Shown: positions 8,288-17,835 of the stretch, piece by piece | Layout: each line of letters opens with the position of its first letter | Position numbering within the stretch: the stretch's first letter is position 1 | Assembly (NCBI GenBank): GCA_904374805.1 | Contig: CAJFEW010000008.1 | Span: forward strand, 1 to 64,000 | Direction of reading: 5' to 3' | Source: an uncultured Neglectibacter sp. | Lineage (GTDB): Bacteria; Bacillota; Clostridia; Oscillospirales; Acutalibacteraceae | Length of the DNA: 64,000 nt | Position numbers and translations under genes: made by a program | The notes under the pieces: model-generated | Databases searched by the model: none | Seen by the model: only the letters and a program-made list of their open reading frames with translations | What the model was told of the DNA's origin: nothing

Positions 8288-10009
8288 TTATGTTTTCTCT
8301 TGCTCTTTTAAATACTCCCGGACCTCCTGCTCTGTGGACAACTGCATTGCCTCTTGGGTAACGGCGTCTGCCTCCTCTTTGGTCCAAAGAGAGATGGCCT
8401 TGCGCACAGGAAGAACCGACACAGGAGCCACACTGAAGTCTTTCAGCCCAAAAGAAAGCAGCACAGGGGTCAATGCGGTGTCCGCGGCAGCTTCGCCGCA
8501 CATGCCCACAGGAGTGCCCGTCCTCCGGGCCGACTCCAAAACATGCCGCACCAGCCACAGCAGAGCCGGATGAAAATAGGAGTACAAATGGGCCACTCGG
8601 GCATTGCCCCGGTCCACACCCAACGTGTACTGGGTTAAGTCGTTGGTGCCTAAACTGAAAAAGTCCGCCTCTTTAGCTAAAGCGTCCGCCATCAGGCAGG
8701 CCGCTACCGTCTCAATCATAATGCCCATGGGCATGTTCTCATCAAAAGCCACATTCCGCCGGCGGAGGACCTCTTTTTCCTCTTCCAGAATCTCCCGGGC
8801 ACGGCGCACTTCTTCCACACCGGTGACCATGGGAAGAAGCAGCTGAGCCTTTCCAAAGGCGCTGGCCCGGAGCACCGCCCGCAAATGGGCCCGGAACATG
8901 CTCTCCTCCCGCAGGGAGAACCGCAGCCCCCGGCAGCCCAAGAAGGGGTTGTCCTCCTTGATCTGTCCCAAATAGGGGAGGTTCTTATCGCCGCCCACAT
9001 CCAACGTGCGAATGGTCGCCCGTTTCCCCCGCATGGCTCCCAGGATCTGCCTATATGTGTGGAACTGCTCCTCTTCCCCAGGCTGGGACGTTCGATCCAG
9101 ATACAAAAACTCCGTGCGCAGCAATCCGATGCCGTCGCAGCCATAGCCCGCTGCCCGTACCGCATCGCTCACGCTGCCTGCGTTGGAGCAGAGGCGGATC
9201 CGTTCCCCGTCCGCTGTGACGGTTTCACGGCCCACAAATACGCGCAGGGAAGCGCGCAGCTGTTGAAATTCTTTTTGCCGGTCCTCATACACCGAGCGCA
9301 TCACGTGGCCGGGAGAAAACACAGCACAGCCCCGGTTCCCGTCCACAATGACGGTTTCTCCGATCTCCGTATCCATCACCCGGTCTTCCACACCGAGCAC
9401 AGCGGGGATCTCCAATGCCCGGGCCAAAATGGCGCTGTGGGACGTGGGGCCGCCCTTGCCCAACACAATGCCCGCCACATTGGCGGAATTGAGCACAGAG
9501 ACGGCAGAAGGGGAAAGTTCCTCCGCCAGAAGCACCGTTCCCGGCTGCAAGGCGGAAAAATCTGTTTCCGGCAACCCCAGCAGCAGACGGAGCATGCTGC
9601 CCCGCAGATCCCGCACGTCAGCTGCCCGCTGCCGGGTCGTCTCCTCCTCAGAGGCTGTAAACAAGTCGATGTAGAAATCGCAGGAGGCGGAGAGGGCAGC
9701 CTCAGCGGATTGCCGGGACGCGATACGGCCCTCCACCTGGCCGTTTAAGTAGGGGTCGCGAATCATCTCCGCCTGGCAGCGAATGATATCCCCCTGCTCT
9801 TTGCCGGCCATTTCCGCCACACGGTCCGCTTTTGCCTCGGTAATCCTGCAGAAGGTATCCACCGCGTTGCGGTACCGCTCCAGCTCCATCTTCACATCGG
9901 TGATTTCCCGCTCCAGGCTTCCCATGGGCTTTTCCCGATAGACCAGGGCGTGTCCAAAACCAATGCCCGGAGAGGCAGCCACGCCGTACAAAACCCGTTC
10001 ACCGCTCAT
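8288..10009 (-). CDS. ptsI: Phosphoenolpyruvate-protein phosphotransferase (PTS enzyme I)
   Basis: General cytoplasmic PTS enzyme. It takes the phosphoryl group from phosphoenolpyruvate and passes it to HPr. The 573-residue length is normal. The N-terminal domain contains the phospho-acceptor His191 in GGPTSHSAI. The C-terminal PEP-binding barrel shows 'GIGLLRTEFLY', 'FFSLGTNDLTQY' and 'GMCGEAA' with the active-site Cys. It starts with ATG overlapping the ptsH stop (ATGA), giving the order ptsH-ptsI and tight coupling. Sugar-specific enzyme II genes are not in the window. Confidence 0.96.
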   Translation of the reverse strand: MSGERVLYGVAASPGIGFGHALVYREKPMGSLEREITDVKMELERYRNAVDTFCRITEAKADRVAEMAGKEQGDIIRCQAEMIRDPYLNGQVEGRIASRQSAEAALSASCDFYIDLFTASEEETTRQRAADVRDLRGSMLRLLLGLPETDFSALQPGTVLLAEELSPSAVSVLNSANVAGIVLGKGGPTSHSAILARALEIPAVLGVEDRVMDTEIGETVIVDGNRGCAVFSPGHVMRSVYEDRQKEFQQLRASLRVFVGRETVTADGERIRLCSNAGSVSDAVRAAGYGCDGIGLLRTEFLYLDRTSQPGEEEQFHTYRQILGAMRGKRATIRTLDVGGDKNLPYLGQIKEDNPFLGCRGLRFSLREESMFRAHLRAVLRASAFGKAQLLLPMVTGVEEVRRAREILEEEKEVLRRRNVAFDENMPMGIMIETVAACLMADALAKEADFFSLGTNDLTQYTLGVDRGNARVAHLYSYFHPALLWLVRHVLESARRTGTPVGMCGEAAADTALTPVLLSFGLKDFSVAPVSVLPVRKAISLWTKEEADAVTQEAMQLSTEQEVREYLKEQEKT

Positions 10010-10287
10010 TTTCTGCCACCTCCTGCCTCTCCCAAACCGGACTCCACCAGCTCAATGGCGCGGCGTAAAGCCTCCTCTTCATCCGGGCCCGTGCAGGAAA
10101 TTTCCACCTGATCCCCACACTGGATGCCGGCGGCTATCAAATTCATGATGCTTTTCCCGCTGACGACGGCATGGCCGCTGCTCACCCAAACTTCCGCTTG
10201 AAATTTCTGCATCTCATTGGAAAAAAGCCCAGCTGGCCGCACATGCAGGCCCTCACGGTTTGTTAAAGTCACACACTTCTTCACCAC
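10006..10287 (-). CDS. ptsH: HPr phosphocarrier protein
   Basis: Small PTS phosphocarrier, 93 residues when started at the GTG at 10287, which follows AAGGGAG by 8 bases. With this start the active-site histidine is His15 (GLHVRPAG) and the regulatory serine is Ser46 (SGKSIMN), exactly the canonical numbering. A second GTG at 10284 is equally possible. HPr(Ser46-P) is the usual catabolite co-repressor in Firmicutes, so this protein likely has both transport and regulatory roles. It overlaps ptsI by four bases. Confidence 0.95.
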   Translation of the reverse strand: MVKKCVTLTNREGLHVRPAGLFSNEMQKFQAEVWVSSGHAVVSGKSIMNLIAAGIQCGDQVEISCTGPDEEEALRRAIELVESGLGEAGGGRK

Positions 10288-10389
10288 ATGGATCGCTCCC
10301 TTCCACGCGCTTGTTCTACTAGCTTTCCCCACTGGCCGGACCACACCCGGCTTCCTTTCCTGCTTGAAAATTTTCTGTGAAGCCCCCCA

Positions 10390-12120
10390 TTAGGGGGTCA
10401 CATACATGGTCTTATACCGGACATAAATCACCATACCCGGTTTCGCACCCTGGGGTTTGCTCACATTCCGCACCTGGGTATAATCCACCGGCACCTGGGA
10501 GGAGTCCTTGGCACGGCTGTGCTGGGCAGCCAGCTTCGCCGCCTCTTCCATCGCCGTCTCTGTAGGCTCCCGCCCATTTGTGACCAAAACCGTGTGGGAA
10601 CCGGGAATGTTTTTGGTGTGAAACCAAATGTCGTTGTTATTGGCGGTCTTCAAGGTGAGCCTGTCATTCTGCCGGTTGTTGCGCCCCACCAGCACTGTGA
10701 ACCCGTCTGAGGTGGTAAACTGCATGGGAGCGCTCACCGCCGCCGGCTTGTCTTTCTTGCTGCGAAGGCGGCGCAGATATCCCTGCTCCTGCAATTCCGC
10801 TCGGATTTCCGCCAAGTCCCGTTCCGTCTCCGCACGGGCCAACGCGTCCAGCACGCTCTCCAAATACTCCAGTTCTTTTCCCGCCAGATCGATCTGCTCT
10901 GTAAGCTTTTCTTCCGCCGTTTTGGCCTTGCGGTACTCCTTGTAGTACTTCTGCGCGTTCTGGGAAGGGGTCAGAGCCGGGTCCAGCTGGATATGCACCA
11001 GCGGCTGCTGCTCTTCATAGAAGTTGGGCAGATCTACCGCTGCCGCACCCTTGGGAATGGCATACATATGGGCGCTGACCAGATCCCCGGCCACCCGAAG
11101 CTCGTCTCGGTTGGCACACTGCTCCAGCTCTCCCCGCTGGGCATTCATCTTGCGGGAAAGCCGCTCTGCATGGGTGGACAACAGCCGCAGCAAGTCCTGT
11201 TCCCGGACCCGCATGCGCTCCTGCTTGTCCCTCTCCCGGTAAAACTCATCCAAAAGGGTGGAAAAACTTTCCATCTCCTTGACGACGGCGGACACGCCAT
11301 ACTGGTGTATCTCTACAAAAGAAAAATCCATGGGTTTCTTTTGCAGATTTACCGCCATGAACGGCCGGCCCGAAACTTCGTCTAAGGTCTCTTTCATCTG
11401 CTGATAAAAGAACCCGGCCCGGAAATACTGCTCCTCGTCCATCGTTTTCACGGTCAGTTCCCGCCCGCGCCCCACCTGATGGGCCAATTCCCGGCAGACA
11501 ATGGGGGAAACGCCTTGCAGCACCGAGAGAAACCCTTTGGAAAGTTCCATATCCCGCGGCAGCGCTTGCAAAGCCTGCACCACTTGCTGCTGTTGAGTGG
11601 TCAAAGGACACAGCTTGTTCTGGGGGGGCGGAAGATGGTACGTCAATCCTGGCAGCACTAACCTTTGGGAGGACATTTCCGCGTCCACCCGCTTTAAGGC
11701 GTCCACAATTTTACCCTGCTCGTCCCACAGGATAATATTGCTGTAGCGCCCCATCACCTCCATGGTCAAGGTCAAGAGCACATGGTCGCCCAACTCGTTG
11801 ATGGCGTCGAATTCAAAGTGGAGCAACCGCTCCAAATCCGGCTGCCGGATGGCCACCAGCTTGGCCCCTTGCAGCTTTTTGCGCAGCAGCATGCAGAGCA
11901 TGGGAGGCTGCTTGGGGTTTTCCAGAGGAATGGAGGTGAAGTGTACGCGGGCGGAGTTGGCCCGGGCGGAAAACAGCACCCGATAGGCTGCCTCCCGCGT
12001 GCGGAAAGCCACCACCAATTCCTCCCGGTTGGGCTGGTGGATTTTATCCACCCGAGCCCCCACCAGCTTTTCTTCCAACTCCCTTTTGATGTGCCGCAAA
12101 AAAGCGCCGTCCAATGCCAT
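10390..12120 (-). CDS. rqcH: RqcH, NFACT family ribosome quality-control protein
   Basis: Homologue of bacterial RqcH (Rqc2/NEMF; formerly fibronectin-binding protein FbpA/YloA), which binds the stalled 50S peptidyl-tRNA complex and promotes C-terminal alanine tailing. It has 576 residues. The NFACT-N domain starts with 'MALDGAFLRHIKRELEEKLV', a long coiled-coil rich middle region runs to about residue 430, and an NFACT-R domain with 'NNDIWFHTKNIPGSH' lies near the C-terminus. Length and domain order are normal. A CCCCC/GGGGG hairpin overlaps its stop but lacks a T-run. It lies downstream of the Nif3-like gene on the same strand. Confidence 0.93.
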   Translation of the reverse strand: MALDGAFLRHIKRELEEKLVGARVDKIHQPNREELVVAFRTREAAYRVLFSARANSARVHFTSIPLENPKQPPMLCMLLRKKLQGAKLVAIRQPDLERLLHFEFDAINELGDHVLLTLTMEVMGRYSNIILWDEQGKIVDALKRVDAEMSSQRLVLPGLTYHLPPPQNKLCPLTTQQQQVVQALQALPRDMELSKGFLSVLQGVSPIVCRELAHQVGRGRELTVKTMDEEQYFRAGFFYQQMKETLDEVSGRPFMAVNLQKKPMDFSFVEIHQYGVSAVVKEMESFSTLLDEFYRERDKQERMRVREQDLLRLLSTHAERLSRKMNAQRGELEQCANRDELRVAGDLVSAHMYAIPKGAAAVDLPNFYEEQQPLVHIQLDPALTPSQNAQKYYKEYRKAKTAEEKLTEQIDLAGKELEYLESVLDALARAETERDLAEIRAELQEQGYLRRLRSKKDKPAAVSAPMQFTTSDGFTVLVGRNNRQNDRLTLKTANNNDIWFHTKNIPGSHTVLVTNGREPTETAMEEAAKLAAQHSRAKDSSQVPVDYTQVRNVSKPQGAKPGMVIYVRYKTMYVTP

Positions 12121-12159
12121 AGCTATGTATGTCCTTTCCTGAAATATGCCTTCCCTTGG

Positions 12160-12927
12160 TTACAGCACGCGCAGGGGAGATGTTTCCGCCTGAGAGAGCA
12201 GGAAAGCCGTATCCGGCACGCGCTTCTTCAGATAGGAGGCTAAAAATTCTGCAAATACCTTTTCCGTGTAATAGTGTCCTGCCGCTACGCAGGTCAGACG
12301 GGAAGCTGCCGCTTCCAGTTCCTCATGGTGTTTCATCTCTCCCGTGAGGTAGGCGTCCGCTCCCCGGCAGGCGGCCGGGTGGACGTATGCCCCACCTGCA
12401 CCGCTGCAGAAAAAGACCTTTTGCACAGGCCGGTCTCCCTTGCAGTAGTGCACGGCGGGAGCGGAGAGTTTCTCCTTGACCAAAGCGGCAAATGCCTCCG
12501 GCTCCACAGGCTCTTCCAAGTCGCCGGAGTAGAGGACGCAGTCCTCGCCGAACACATCCTCCCGCCGCAGGTTTCGAAGACCTAATTTGCTGCCCAGCGC
12601 CACGTTCACCCCACACACAGGGGAGAGATCCAAATTGGTGTGGCAGCACAGGGCCGCAATGCCCTTTCCGGCCAGCTGATAGGCCACATCTTGCGGGCCC
12701 AAAGCCTTTAGGGGATGAAAGATCACAGGGTGGTGGGAGATGATCAAATTGGCGTTCATGGAGGCGGCTTCCGCCACCACGGCAGGGGTGATATCCAAAG
12801 CCAGCAGAGCGCGTGTCACCACGGTGTTGCCGTCCCCTACCAGCAGGCCGGCGTTGTCAAAATCCAAAGCAGTGGAAAAGGGCGCCGCCGCGTCCAAGAT
12901 GTCGTAGATGTCGCAAATCCTAGCCAT
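12160..12927 (-). CDS. Nif3-like dinuclear metal centre protein
   Basis: Member of the Nif3/YqfO (GTP cyclohydrolase I type 2-like) family, 255 residues, lacking the central insertion domain of longer relatives. Likely metal ligands are visible: the His pair in 'ISHHPVIFHP' (65-66), His in 'CCHTNLD', and 'GEMKHHEEL' near residue 200. The start is the ATG 9 bases after GGAGA. In Firmicutes this gene commonly follows the tRNA methyltransferase gene trmK, as here. The cellular role of the family is unsettled; metal-dependent hydrolase or chaperone functions have been proposed. Confidence 0.9.
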   Translation of the reverse strand: MARICDIYDILDAAAPFSTALDFDNAGLLVGDGNTVVTRALLALDITPAVVAEAASMNANLIISHHPVIFHPLKALGPQDVAYQLAGKGIAALCCHTNLDLSPVCGVNVALGSKLGLRNLRREDVFGEDCVLYSGDLEEPVEPEAFAALVKEKLSAPAVHYCKGDRPVQKVFFCSGAGGAYVHPAACRGADAYLTGEMKHHEELEAAASRLTCVAAGHYYTEKVFAEFLASYLKKRVPDTAFLLSQAETSPLRVL

Positions 12928-12999
12928 AAGTATGTTCTCCTTTTCCGTTTGAGAAGTGGGGACCGCACCTTGTCTCACCGCTCCTTTTTTAGAAAAGCC

Positions 13000-13692
13000 T
13001 TACGATATAATCCCGTAAGTTTCCCGGATCCGGCCAATCTCTGCCAACAGCTGGGCAGCCCGCTCCTCATCCCCTGTGTGGACGGCGCCCCTATGCTGCG
13101 CGTCCAGCTCCCGCAGCACCTTGCGGGCGTAGGCTTCCACACAGGATCCGCCGGGCCGAAGCTTGCCCATGGTGGGATAGAGGGGATCCGCCTCCACAGG
13201 GGAGTCTGTCCAGGCGGCAGAAAAGGCGGAATAGACCTTGCCGCCGTCTATAACAGCCTCCTCCTCCAGGACCTGAAACCCCGCCTCCGCCAACCCAAGC
13301 CGCAGCTCCGGCACGGAACTCATGGGCTGCAGCACCAGGCGCTTTCCGGGGTCTCGCAGCCAGGGAGTCTCTTCCACAATGCGCAGGATCAGCTCCCCGC
13401 CCATACCGGCAATCACCACGTCCTCCGCCTCCTCTGGCGAAACCTGCCGCAGCCCGTCGGACAACCGGAAGGAAAGCCCCTCCCCCGCCTCATACTTGGC
13501 GCCGTCTTTGCGGGCAGTCTCCAAAGGACCGGGACGGATGTCGCAAGCCAGGGCCCGGGAGATTTTTCCTGTTTTTAAAAGCCATATGGGCAAATAGGCG
13601 TGATCTGTGCCCACATCGCATAAAACCGTACCCTCCCGCACGAAACCGGCGCACAGAGCCAAGCGGGGCCCCAACTGAAACAACGGGCGCAT
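13000..13692 (-). CDS. trmK: tRNA (adenine(22)-N1)-methyltransferase
   Basis: SAM-dependent Rossmann-fold enzyme that methylates A22 in the D-arm of tRNA. 230 residues from the ATG 8 bases after GAGGAGG. Motif I is DVGTDHAYLP and the catalytic region is AGMGGELI. Family members carry a C-terminal coiled-coil, consistent with the acidic and basic helical tail here (EAYARKVLRELDAQ...). Gene order trmK then the Nif3-like gene is conserved in Firmicutes and supports the call. Confidence 0.93.
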   Translation of the reverse strand: MRPLFQLGPRLALCAGFVREGTVLCDVGTDHAYLPIWLLKTGKISRALACDIRPGPLETARKDGAKYEAGEGLSFRLSDGLRQVSPEEAEDVVIAGMGGELILRIVEETPWLRDPGKRLVLQPMSSVPELRLGLAEAGFQVLEEEAVIDGGKVYSAFSAAWTDSPVEADPLYPTMGKLRPGGSCVEAYARKVLRELDAQHRGAVHTGDEERAAQLLAEIGRIRETYGIIS

Positions 13693-13781
13693 GGTCCTAT
13701 CCTCCTCAGACAAAAGCGCTGCCGCCCGGCAATTTTTTACGATCGTCGCGCGGCAGTACCTTTCCTATCTCTCGTTTGCCC

Positions 13782-13985
13782 TCACTTGTTTTGCAGATGC
13801 TCGTTGAGCTTTGCCACCAATTCGTCGGCATTCACACCGTGCACCATGCAGGCCTGCTCCACTGTCTCCCCGCGCGAAGAGGGGCAGCCCAGGCAGTGCA
13901 TGCCCATCTCCAGGAAGAAGGGGGCCGTGGTCTGATCCATGTCCAGGATATCGCCAATAATGGTATCTTTTGTTATGGAAGCCAT
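13782..13985 (-). CDS. DUF1858 domain protein
   Basis: A 67-residue protein that is a single DUF1858 domain, with the signature 'MGMHCLGCPSSRGETVEQAC'. The CxxC-type pair suggests redox or Fe-S/persulfide chemistry, but no function is established. Related domains sit at the N-terminus of some Fe-S and disulfide-oxidoreductase proteins. The start is the ATG 9 bases after GGAGG; the upstream in-frame extension runs through the promoter and is not coding. It has its own promoter. Confidence 0.88.
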   Translation of the reverse strand: MASITKDTIIGDILDMDQTTAPFFLEMGMHCLGCPSSRGETVEQACMVHGVNADELVAKLNEHLQNK

Positions 13986-14021
13986 TGGTACATTCCTCCG
14001 TTTTATAAGTTTGATACTTGT

Positions 14022-14050
14022 ATTATAATACCCTTTGGGCCGCTCCGCAA
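14022..14050 (-). promoter_or_regulatory. Promoter of the DUF1858 gene
   Basis: Minus-strand TTGCGG (14045-14050), 17-base spacer and a perfect TATAAT (14022-14027), about 37 bases before the start codon. It is divergent from the thiT promoter at 14112. Confidence 0.7.
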
Positions 14051-14111
14051 TACAAAAAAGAAAAAAGAACGGCAAGTTTTTCCCCTCTTCACAGCCTGCA
14101 AGGGCACCCTG

Positions 14112-14140
14112 TTGACAAAATGCCTGGCGAAAGCTACAAT
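14112..14140 (+). promoter_or_regulatory. Promoter of thiT
   Basis: TTGACA (14112-14117), 17-base spacer, TACAAT (14135-14140). It is followed by a ~110-base leader that can fold: CCTTG/CAAGG outside, GGT/ACC, and an inner CCCG-CCGGC stem paired with GCCGG-A-CGGG (about 14150-14215). No TPP-box (CTGAGA, ACCTGAT) is present in this leader, unlike the thiS leader at 17484. Confidence 0.75.
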
Positions 14141-14253
14141 GAGTTCGCCCTTGTCGGAAATGGTCCCGCCGGCTGTGTTCCAGATTGCTGCCGGACGGGA
14201 AACCGGGGCAAGGAAAAGCAACTTGAAGAAATGGATGGTAGGAGGAAACCAAC

Positions 14254-14882
14254 ATGCGTCAATCGTCTACACGTATTCTTAACCTGGTACTGGGCGGCAT
14301 CATGGTGGCCCTGGGCACGGTGCTGAGCTTTATCAAGCCCTTTGACCTGCCCTATGGAGGGTCCATCACCCTGTGCTCTATGCTGCCCACCATGTTCTAC
14401 GGGTATCGCTGCGGTCCCAAATGGGGCCTGGCGGCCGGTTTTGTGCTCAGTGTGCTCCAGCTTTTGTTCGGCCTGGACGACCTGAAGGGAATTTCCGCCC
14501 TGATGGTGGTGGGATCCATCCTTCTGGACTACCTTTTGGCCTTTACTGTGCTGGGCCTGGCTGGTATGTTCCGGGGAAAATCCGCAACAACGCCGCAGCC
14601 TTTACTCTGGGGTGCCTCGTCACCGGCTTGCTGCGGTACGTGTGCTCTTTCCTCTCGGGATGGCTGCTGTGGGCTCAGTTTATGACCGTAACCGACATGC
14701 AGGACTTCATCGCCAATTTTGTGCCCGGTTTGGCGGGAGCCTCCGGCACGGGCCTGGCCATCTTCTACTCCCTGGTGTACAACGGCAGCTACATGATTCC
14801 GGAAATTGTGCTCACCTGTGTGGTGGGCTTCCTGCTGATGCAATTTGCCGGCAAGCAGATTTTGGAGAAGGACCCCGGCTGA
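14254..14882 (+). pseudogene. thiT: thiT, thiamine ECF transporter S component, with -1 frameshift
   Basis: The first 109 codons encode a typical ThiT start (SFIKPFDLPYGGSITL..., five hydrophobic segments). After 'AGMFRGK' the zero frame runs into an unrelated tail ending at 14685. The correct continuation (IRNNAAAFTLGCLVTGLLR... to 'SLVYNGSYMIPE') is in the -1 frame and ends at 14882. The break lies at G-GGA-AAA (14574-14580), which is in the right register to be a slippery heptamer, and a CCGCAGC/GCTGCGG stem follows 12 bases later. A lost base or a sequencing indel is the simplest reading; programmed frameshifting is possible. If functional, it would bind thiamine and work with a shared ECF energising module not encoded here. 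Confidence 0.85.
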
Positions 14883-14925
14883 CAAACTGTCTCCCTGAAA
14901 AAACTCCTGAGGAAGTGGTGCACAG

Positions 14926-17424
14926 ATGGGCAATCCTTTGGACGCGCCTCGGGCCATTCATGTGGAAGGGGCGCGCGTACACAACCTGAAAAATATCACA
15001 GTGGATATTCCCCTGCACCGCATTGTGGCTGTGGCAGGGGTCTCCGGCTCCGGAAAGTCCTCCCTGGCTTTGGGGGTTTTATATGCAGAGGGGTCTCGCC
15101 GGTATCTGGAATCTCTCTCCACGTACACCCGGCGGCGGATGACCCAGGCAGCCCAAGCCGATGTGGACCAGGTGCTGTACATACCCGCATCCTTGGCGCT
15201 CCATCAGCGGCCCGGCGTTCCCGGCATCCGCAGCACCTTTGGCACCGGCACGGAGCTGCTCAACAGCCTGCGGCTGCTGTTTTCCCGGCTGGCCAGCCAT
15301 CGGTGCCCCAACGGTCATTACCTGCCCCCCACCTTGCGAGTGGCCGCTGGACAGAGCCTCACCTGCCCGGAGTGCGGGGCGGTCTTTTTCGCTCCCAGTG
15401 CAGAGGAATTGGCTTTTAACAGCCAAGGGGCCTGCCGCACCTGCACCGGCACAGGCGTTGTGCGCACCGTGGATCTCTCCACGCTGGTGCCGGACGACAG
15501 CCTTTCCATCGACCAAGGGGCCGTGGCTCCCTGGAAATCTTTAATGTGGTCGTTGATGACCGACGTATGCCGGGCCATGGGCGTGCGCACAGACGTGCCT
15601 TTTCGAGACCTGACCGACCGGGAAAAGGACCTTGTGTTCCACGGCCCTGCGGAGAAGAAGCACATTTTCTACAAAGCAAAAAATTCCAACGACGCCGCGG
15701 AACTGGACTTCACCTATTACAATGCGGTGTACACTGTGGAAAACGCCCTGGCAAAGGTCAAAGACGAAAAGGGAATGAAACGGGTGGAAAAATTTTTAAA
15801 AGAGGACGTCTGTCCCGATTGCGGCGGCACACGGCTGAGCCCTGCCGCCCGCGCTCCTTTGGTGCAGGGGATCTCCCTGGACCAAGCCTGCCAGATGCCT
15901 CTTTCCCAGCTGGTGCAATGGGTGCGCCAGGCGCCTGCCTCCCTGCCGGAGGAGATGCGTCCCATGGCAGAGAGCATCTGCCAGGCCTTTCAGGCTGTGG
16001 CCCGCAGGCTGCTGGAACTGGGCCTGGGATATTTGACCTTGGACCGGGCCGCTTCCACCCTTTCCACCGGAGAGCGGCAGCGGATGCAGCTGGCCCGCGC
16101 GGTGCGCAACCGCACCACCGGCGTGCTGTACGTGTTGGACGAACCCTCCATTGGGCTGCATCCCGCCAACATCCTAGGCCTGACCCGTGTCATGGACGAC
16201 CTGATCGCAGATGGGAATTCTGTCGTTCTGGTAGACCATGACGTACAGATTCTCTCCCATGGGGATTGGATGATTGAAATGGGTCCGGAAGCCGGTGAAG
16301 GAGGCGGAAAGGTGATCGCCCAAGGCACTCTGAAGGACATTGCGCGCAACCCCGCCTCCCAAATCGGCCCTTTCCTGACCGGGACGGCCAAGGTGCTGGT
16401 CCACACCCCCACCCGGAAGGAACACCTGTTTGAAAAGGGGCGCTTGCATCTGTCCACCGGACCGCTCCACACGGTCCAGCCTTTGGAGGTAGACATTCCC
16501 AAAGGGAAACTTACTGTGGTCACCGGCGTATCTGGATCCGGAAAAACCACCTTGCTTTTGGAAAGCCTGGTTCCCGCCTTAGAGGCAGCCTGCAGCGGGA
16601 AGGACCTTCCCGCCCACGTGAAAGATCTGCAGGCCGAGGGGATTCACCGGGTGAAACTGATTGATGCCACCCCCATTGGCCTCAACGTGCGCTCTACCGT
16701 CGCCACCTACGCCGGCGTTCACGACGAACTGCGAAAGATCTTCGCCCGTACGCCCGACGGAAAAAGTCACGGGTACAAAGCGGGGGACTTTTCCTACAAC
16801 ACAGGAAAACTGCGCTGCCCTCTGTGCGACGGCACAGGCTCTATCAGCTTGGATGTGCAATTTTTGCCGGACGTGGAAATTCCCTGTCCCCAATGCCGGG
16901 GATCCCGGTACGGGAAAGAGGCGGAAGAGATCCTTTACCGGGGAAAAGACGGGCAGGCTTACTCCCTGCCATCCCTGATGGCCTTGGACGTGCACCGGAC
17001 GCTGGAAGCCTGCCGGGATTTGAAACTGGTGCGCCAGCGCCTGCAGGTTTTGCAGGATCTGGGGCTGGGGTATCTCACTTTGGGGGAGGCCACCCCCAGC
17101 CTGTCGGGAGGCGAGGCCCAGCGGCTGAAACTGGCCAGTGAAATGGGACGCAGCCAGGAGGACACGGTTTTTGTCTTTGACGAGCCTACCATCGGCTTGC
17201 ACCCCTTGGATGTGCAAACGCTGCTTCACGTGTTTGAGACGTTGCTCCAGCAAGGAGCCACCGTGCTTGTCATTGAGCACGATCTGGACATGATCCGCAA
17301 TGGGGATTACATTTTGGACATGGGACCTGGGGGCGGCCAGGAAGGCGGCCGTCTTGTGGCGGCGGGAACACCGGAAGAAATCGCCGCCCACCCGGACAGC
17401 GTAACGGGACGTTTCCTGCGCTGA
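14926..17424 (+). CDS. UvrA-like ABC ATPase (short UvrA paralogue)
   Basis: An 832-residue tandem ABC ATPase of the UvrA class. It is shorter than housekeeping UvrA (about 940), consistent with paralogues reduced in the UvrB-binding insertion. The first Walker A is GVSGSGKS (38-45), with a second GVSGSGKT near residue 525. Signature motifs are LSTGERQR (first half) and LSGGEAQR (second half). Zinc-finger cysteine sets (CPECG..., [24 protein letters not shown]) are present. Such paralogues are often linked with drug or DNA-damage resistance, but no substrate can be assigned. It starts 43 bases after thiT and may share its promoter. Confidence 0.88.
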   Translation: MGNPLDAPRAIHVEGARVHNLKNITVDIPLHRIVAVAGVSGSGKSSLALGVLYAEGSRRYLESLSTYTRRRMTQAAQADVDQVLYIPASLALHQRPGVPGIRSTFGTGTELLNSLRLLFSRLASHRCPNGHYLPPTLRVAAGQSLTCPECGAVFFAPSAEELAFNSQGACRTCTGTGVVRTVDLSTLVPDDSLSIDQGAVAPWKSLMWSLMTDVCRAMGVRTDVPFRDLTDREKDLVFHGPAEKKHIFYKAKNSNDAAELDFTYYNAVYTVENALAKVKDEKGMKRVEKFLKEDVCPDCGGTRLSPAARAPLVQGISLDQACQMPLSQLVQWVRQAPASLPEEMRPMAESICQAFQAVARRLLELGLGYLTLDRAASTLSTGERQRMQLARAVRNRTTGVLYVLDEPSIGLHPANILGLTRVMDDLIADGNSVVLVDHDVQILSHGDWMIEMGPEAGEGGGKVIAQGTLKDIARNPASQIGPFLTGTAKVLVHTPTRKEHLFEKGRLHLSTGPLHTVQPLEVDIPKGKLTVVTGVSGSGKTTLLLESLVPALEAACSGKDLPAHVKDLQAEGIHRVKLIDATPIGLNVRSTVATYAGVHDELRKIFARTPDGKSHGYKAGDFSYNTGKLRCPLCDGTGSISLDVQFLPDVEIPCPQCRGSRYGKEAEEILYRGKDGQAYSLPSLMALDVHRTLEACRDLKLVRQRLQVLQDLGLGYLTLGEATPSLSGGEAQRLKLASEMGRSQEDTVFVFDEPTIGLHPLDVQTLLHVFETLLQQGATVLVIEHDLDMIRNGDYILDMGPGGGQEGGRLVAAGTPEEIAAHPDSVTGRFLR

Positions 17425-17446
17425 GGCACGGGAAACAGGCAGTTTC

Positions 17447-17475
17447 TTGACGAAACGCCGGAAAAATGCTATACT
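17447..17475 (+). promoter_or_regulatory. Promoter of the thiamine operon
   Basis: TTGACG (17447-17452), 17-base spacer, TATACT (17470-17475), placed just upstream of the TPP riboswitch. The transcript should begin near 17482. Confidence 0.85.
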
Positions 17476-17483
17476 GTACGCAA

Positions 17484-17572
17484 ACAGGGGAGCTCGTAGC
17501 GGCGGGCTGAGAGGAAGTCATCAACTTCGACCCTTTAACCTGATACGGATAATGCCGTCGTAGGAAGTGACA
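17484..17572 (+). promoter_or_regulatory. TPP riboswitch (THI element)
   Basis: Classical thiamine pyrophosphate aptamer. The conserved CTGAGA is at 17507-17512, ACCCTTTAACCTGAT at 17530-17544, and GGATAATGCC followed by CGTAGGAAGT completes the second arm. It lies between the promoter and an intrinsic terminator preceding thiS, so TPP should cause premature termination of the thi operon. Confidence 0.96.
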
Positions 17573-17587
17573 TCGCGTTTTTTCTTG

Positions 17588-17620
17588 CAGGGATACCGTA
17601 GCAGGTATCCCTGTTTTTTT
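17588..17620 (+). terminator. Riboswitch-controlled terminator before thiS
   Basis: Perfect 10-bp stem CAGGGATACC/GGTATCCCTG with a GTAGCA loop followed by seven T residues. It sits 20 bases upstream of the thiS start and forms the expression platform of the TPP riboswitch. Confidence 0.92.
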
Positions 17621-17640
17621 GCGGCAAAGGAGGAATGCAT

Positions 17641-17835
17641 ATGGTAACAGTCAATGGTCAACCCCAAAACGCTGCCGGACAGTCCTTGGCCCACTTGCTG
17701 GAGGAACTGGGCTTTTCGGCCGGACGCATTGCGGTGGAGCGCAATGGGGAGATCGTCCCCAAAGCCCAGTACGACGCCCTCCTTCTAGAGGACGGCGACA
17801 CGTTGGAGGTGGTCCGCTTTGTGGGCGGCGGCTGA
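17641..17835 (+). CDS. thiS: Sulfur carrier protein ThiS
   Basis: A 64-residue ubiquitin-like sulfur carrier ending in GG (VVRFVGGG). Its C-terminus is adenylated by ThiF and converted to thiocarboxylate to deliver sulfur to thiazole synthase ThiG. The start is the ATG at 17641, 7 bases after GGAGG. The in-frame ATG at 17635 is too close to the ribosome site. It is the first gene of the TPP-regulated operon and overlaps the thiF start. Confidence 0.93.
   Translation: MVTVNGQPQNAAGQSLAHLLEELGFSAGRIAVERNGEIVPKAQYDALLLEDGDTLEVVRFVGGG

Noticed and set aside
10376..10395. CCCCC/GGGGG hairpin at the rqcH stop as a terminator
   Set aside because: The stem is only five base pairs and no T-run follows on the minus strand.
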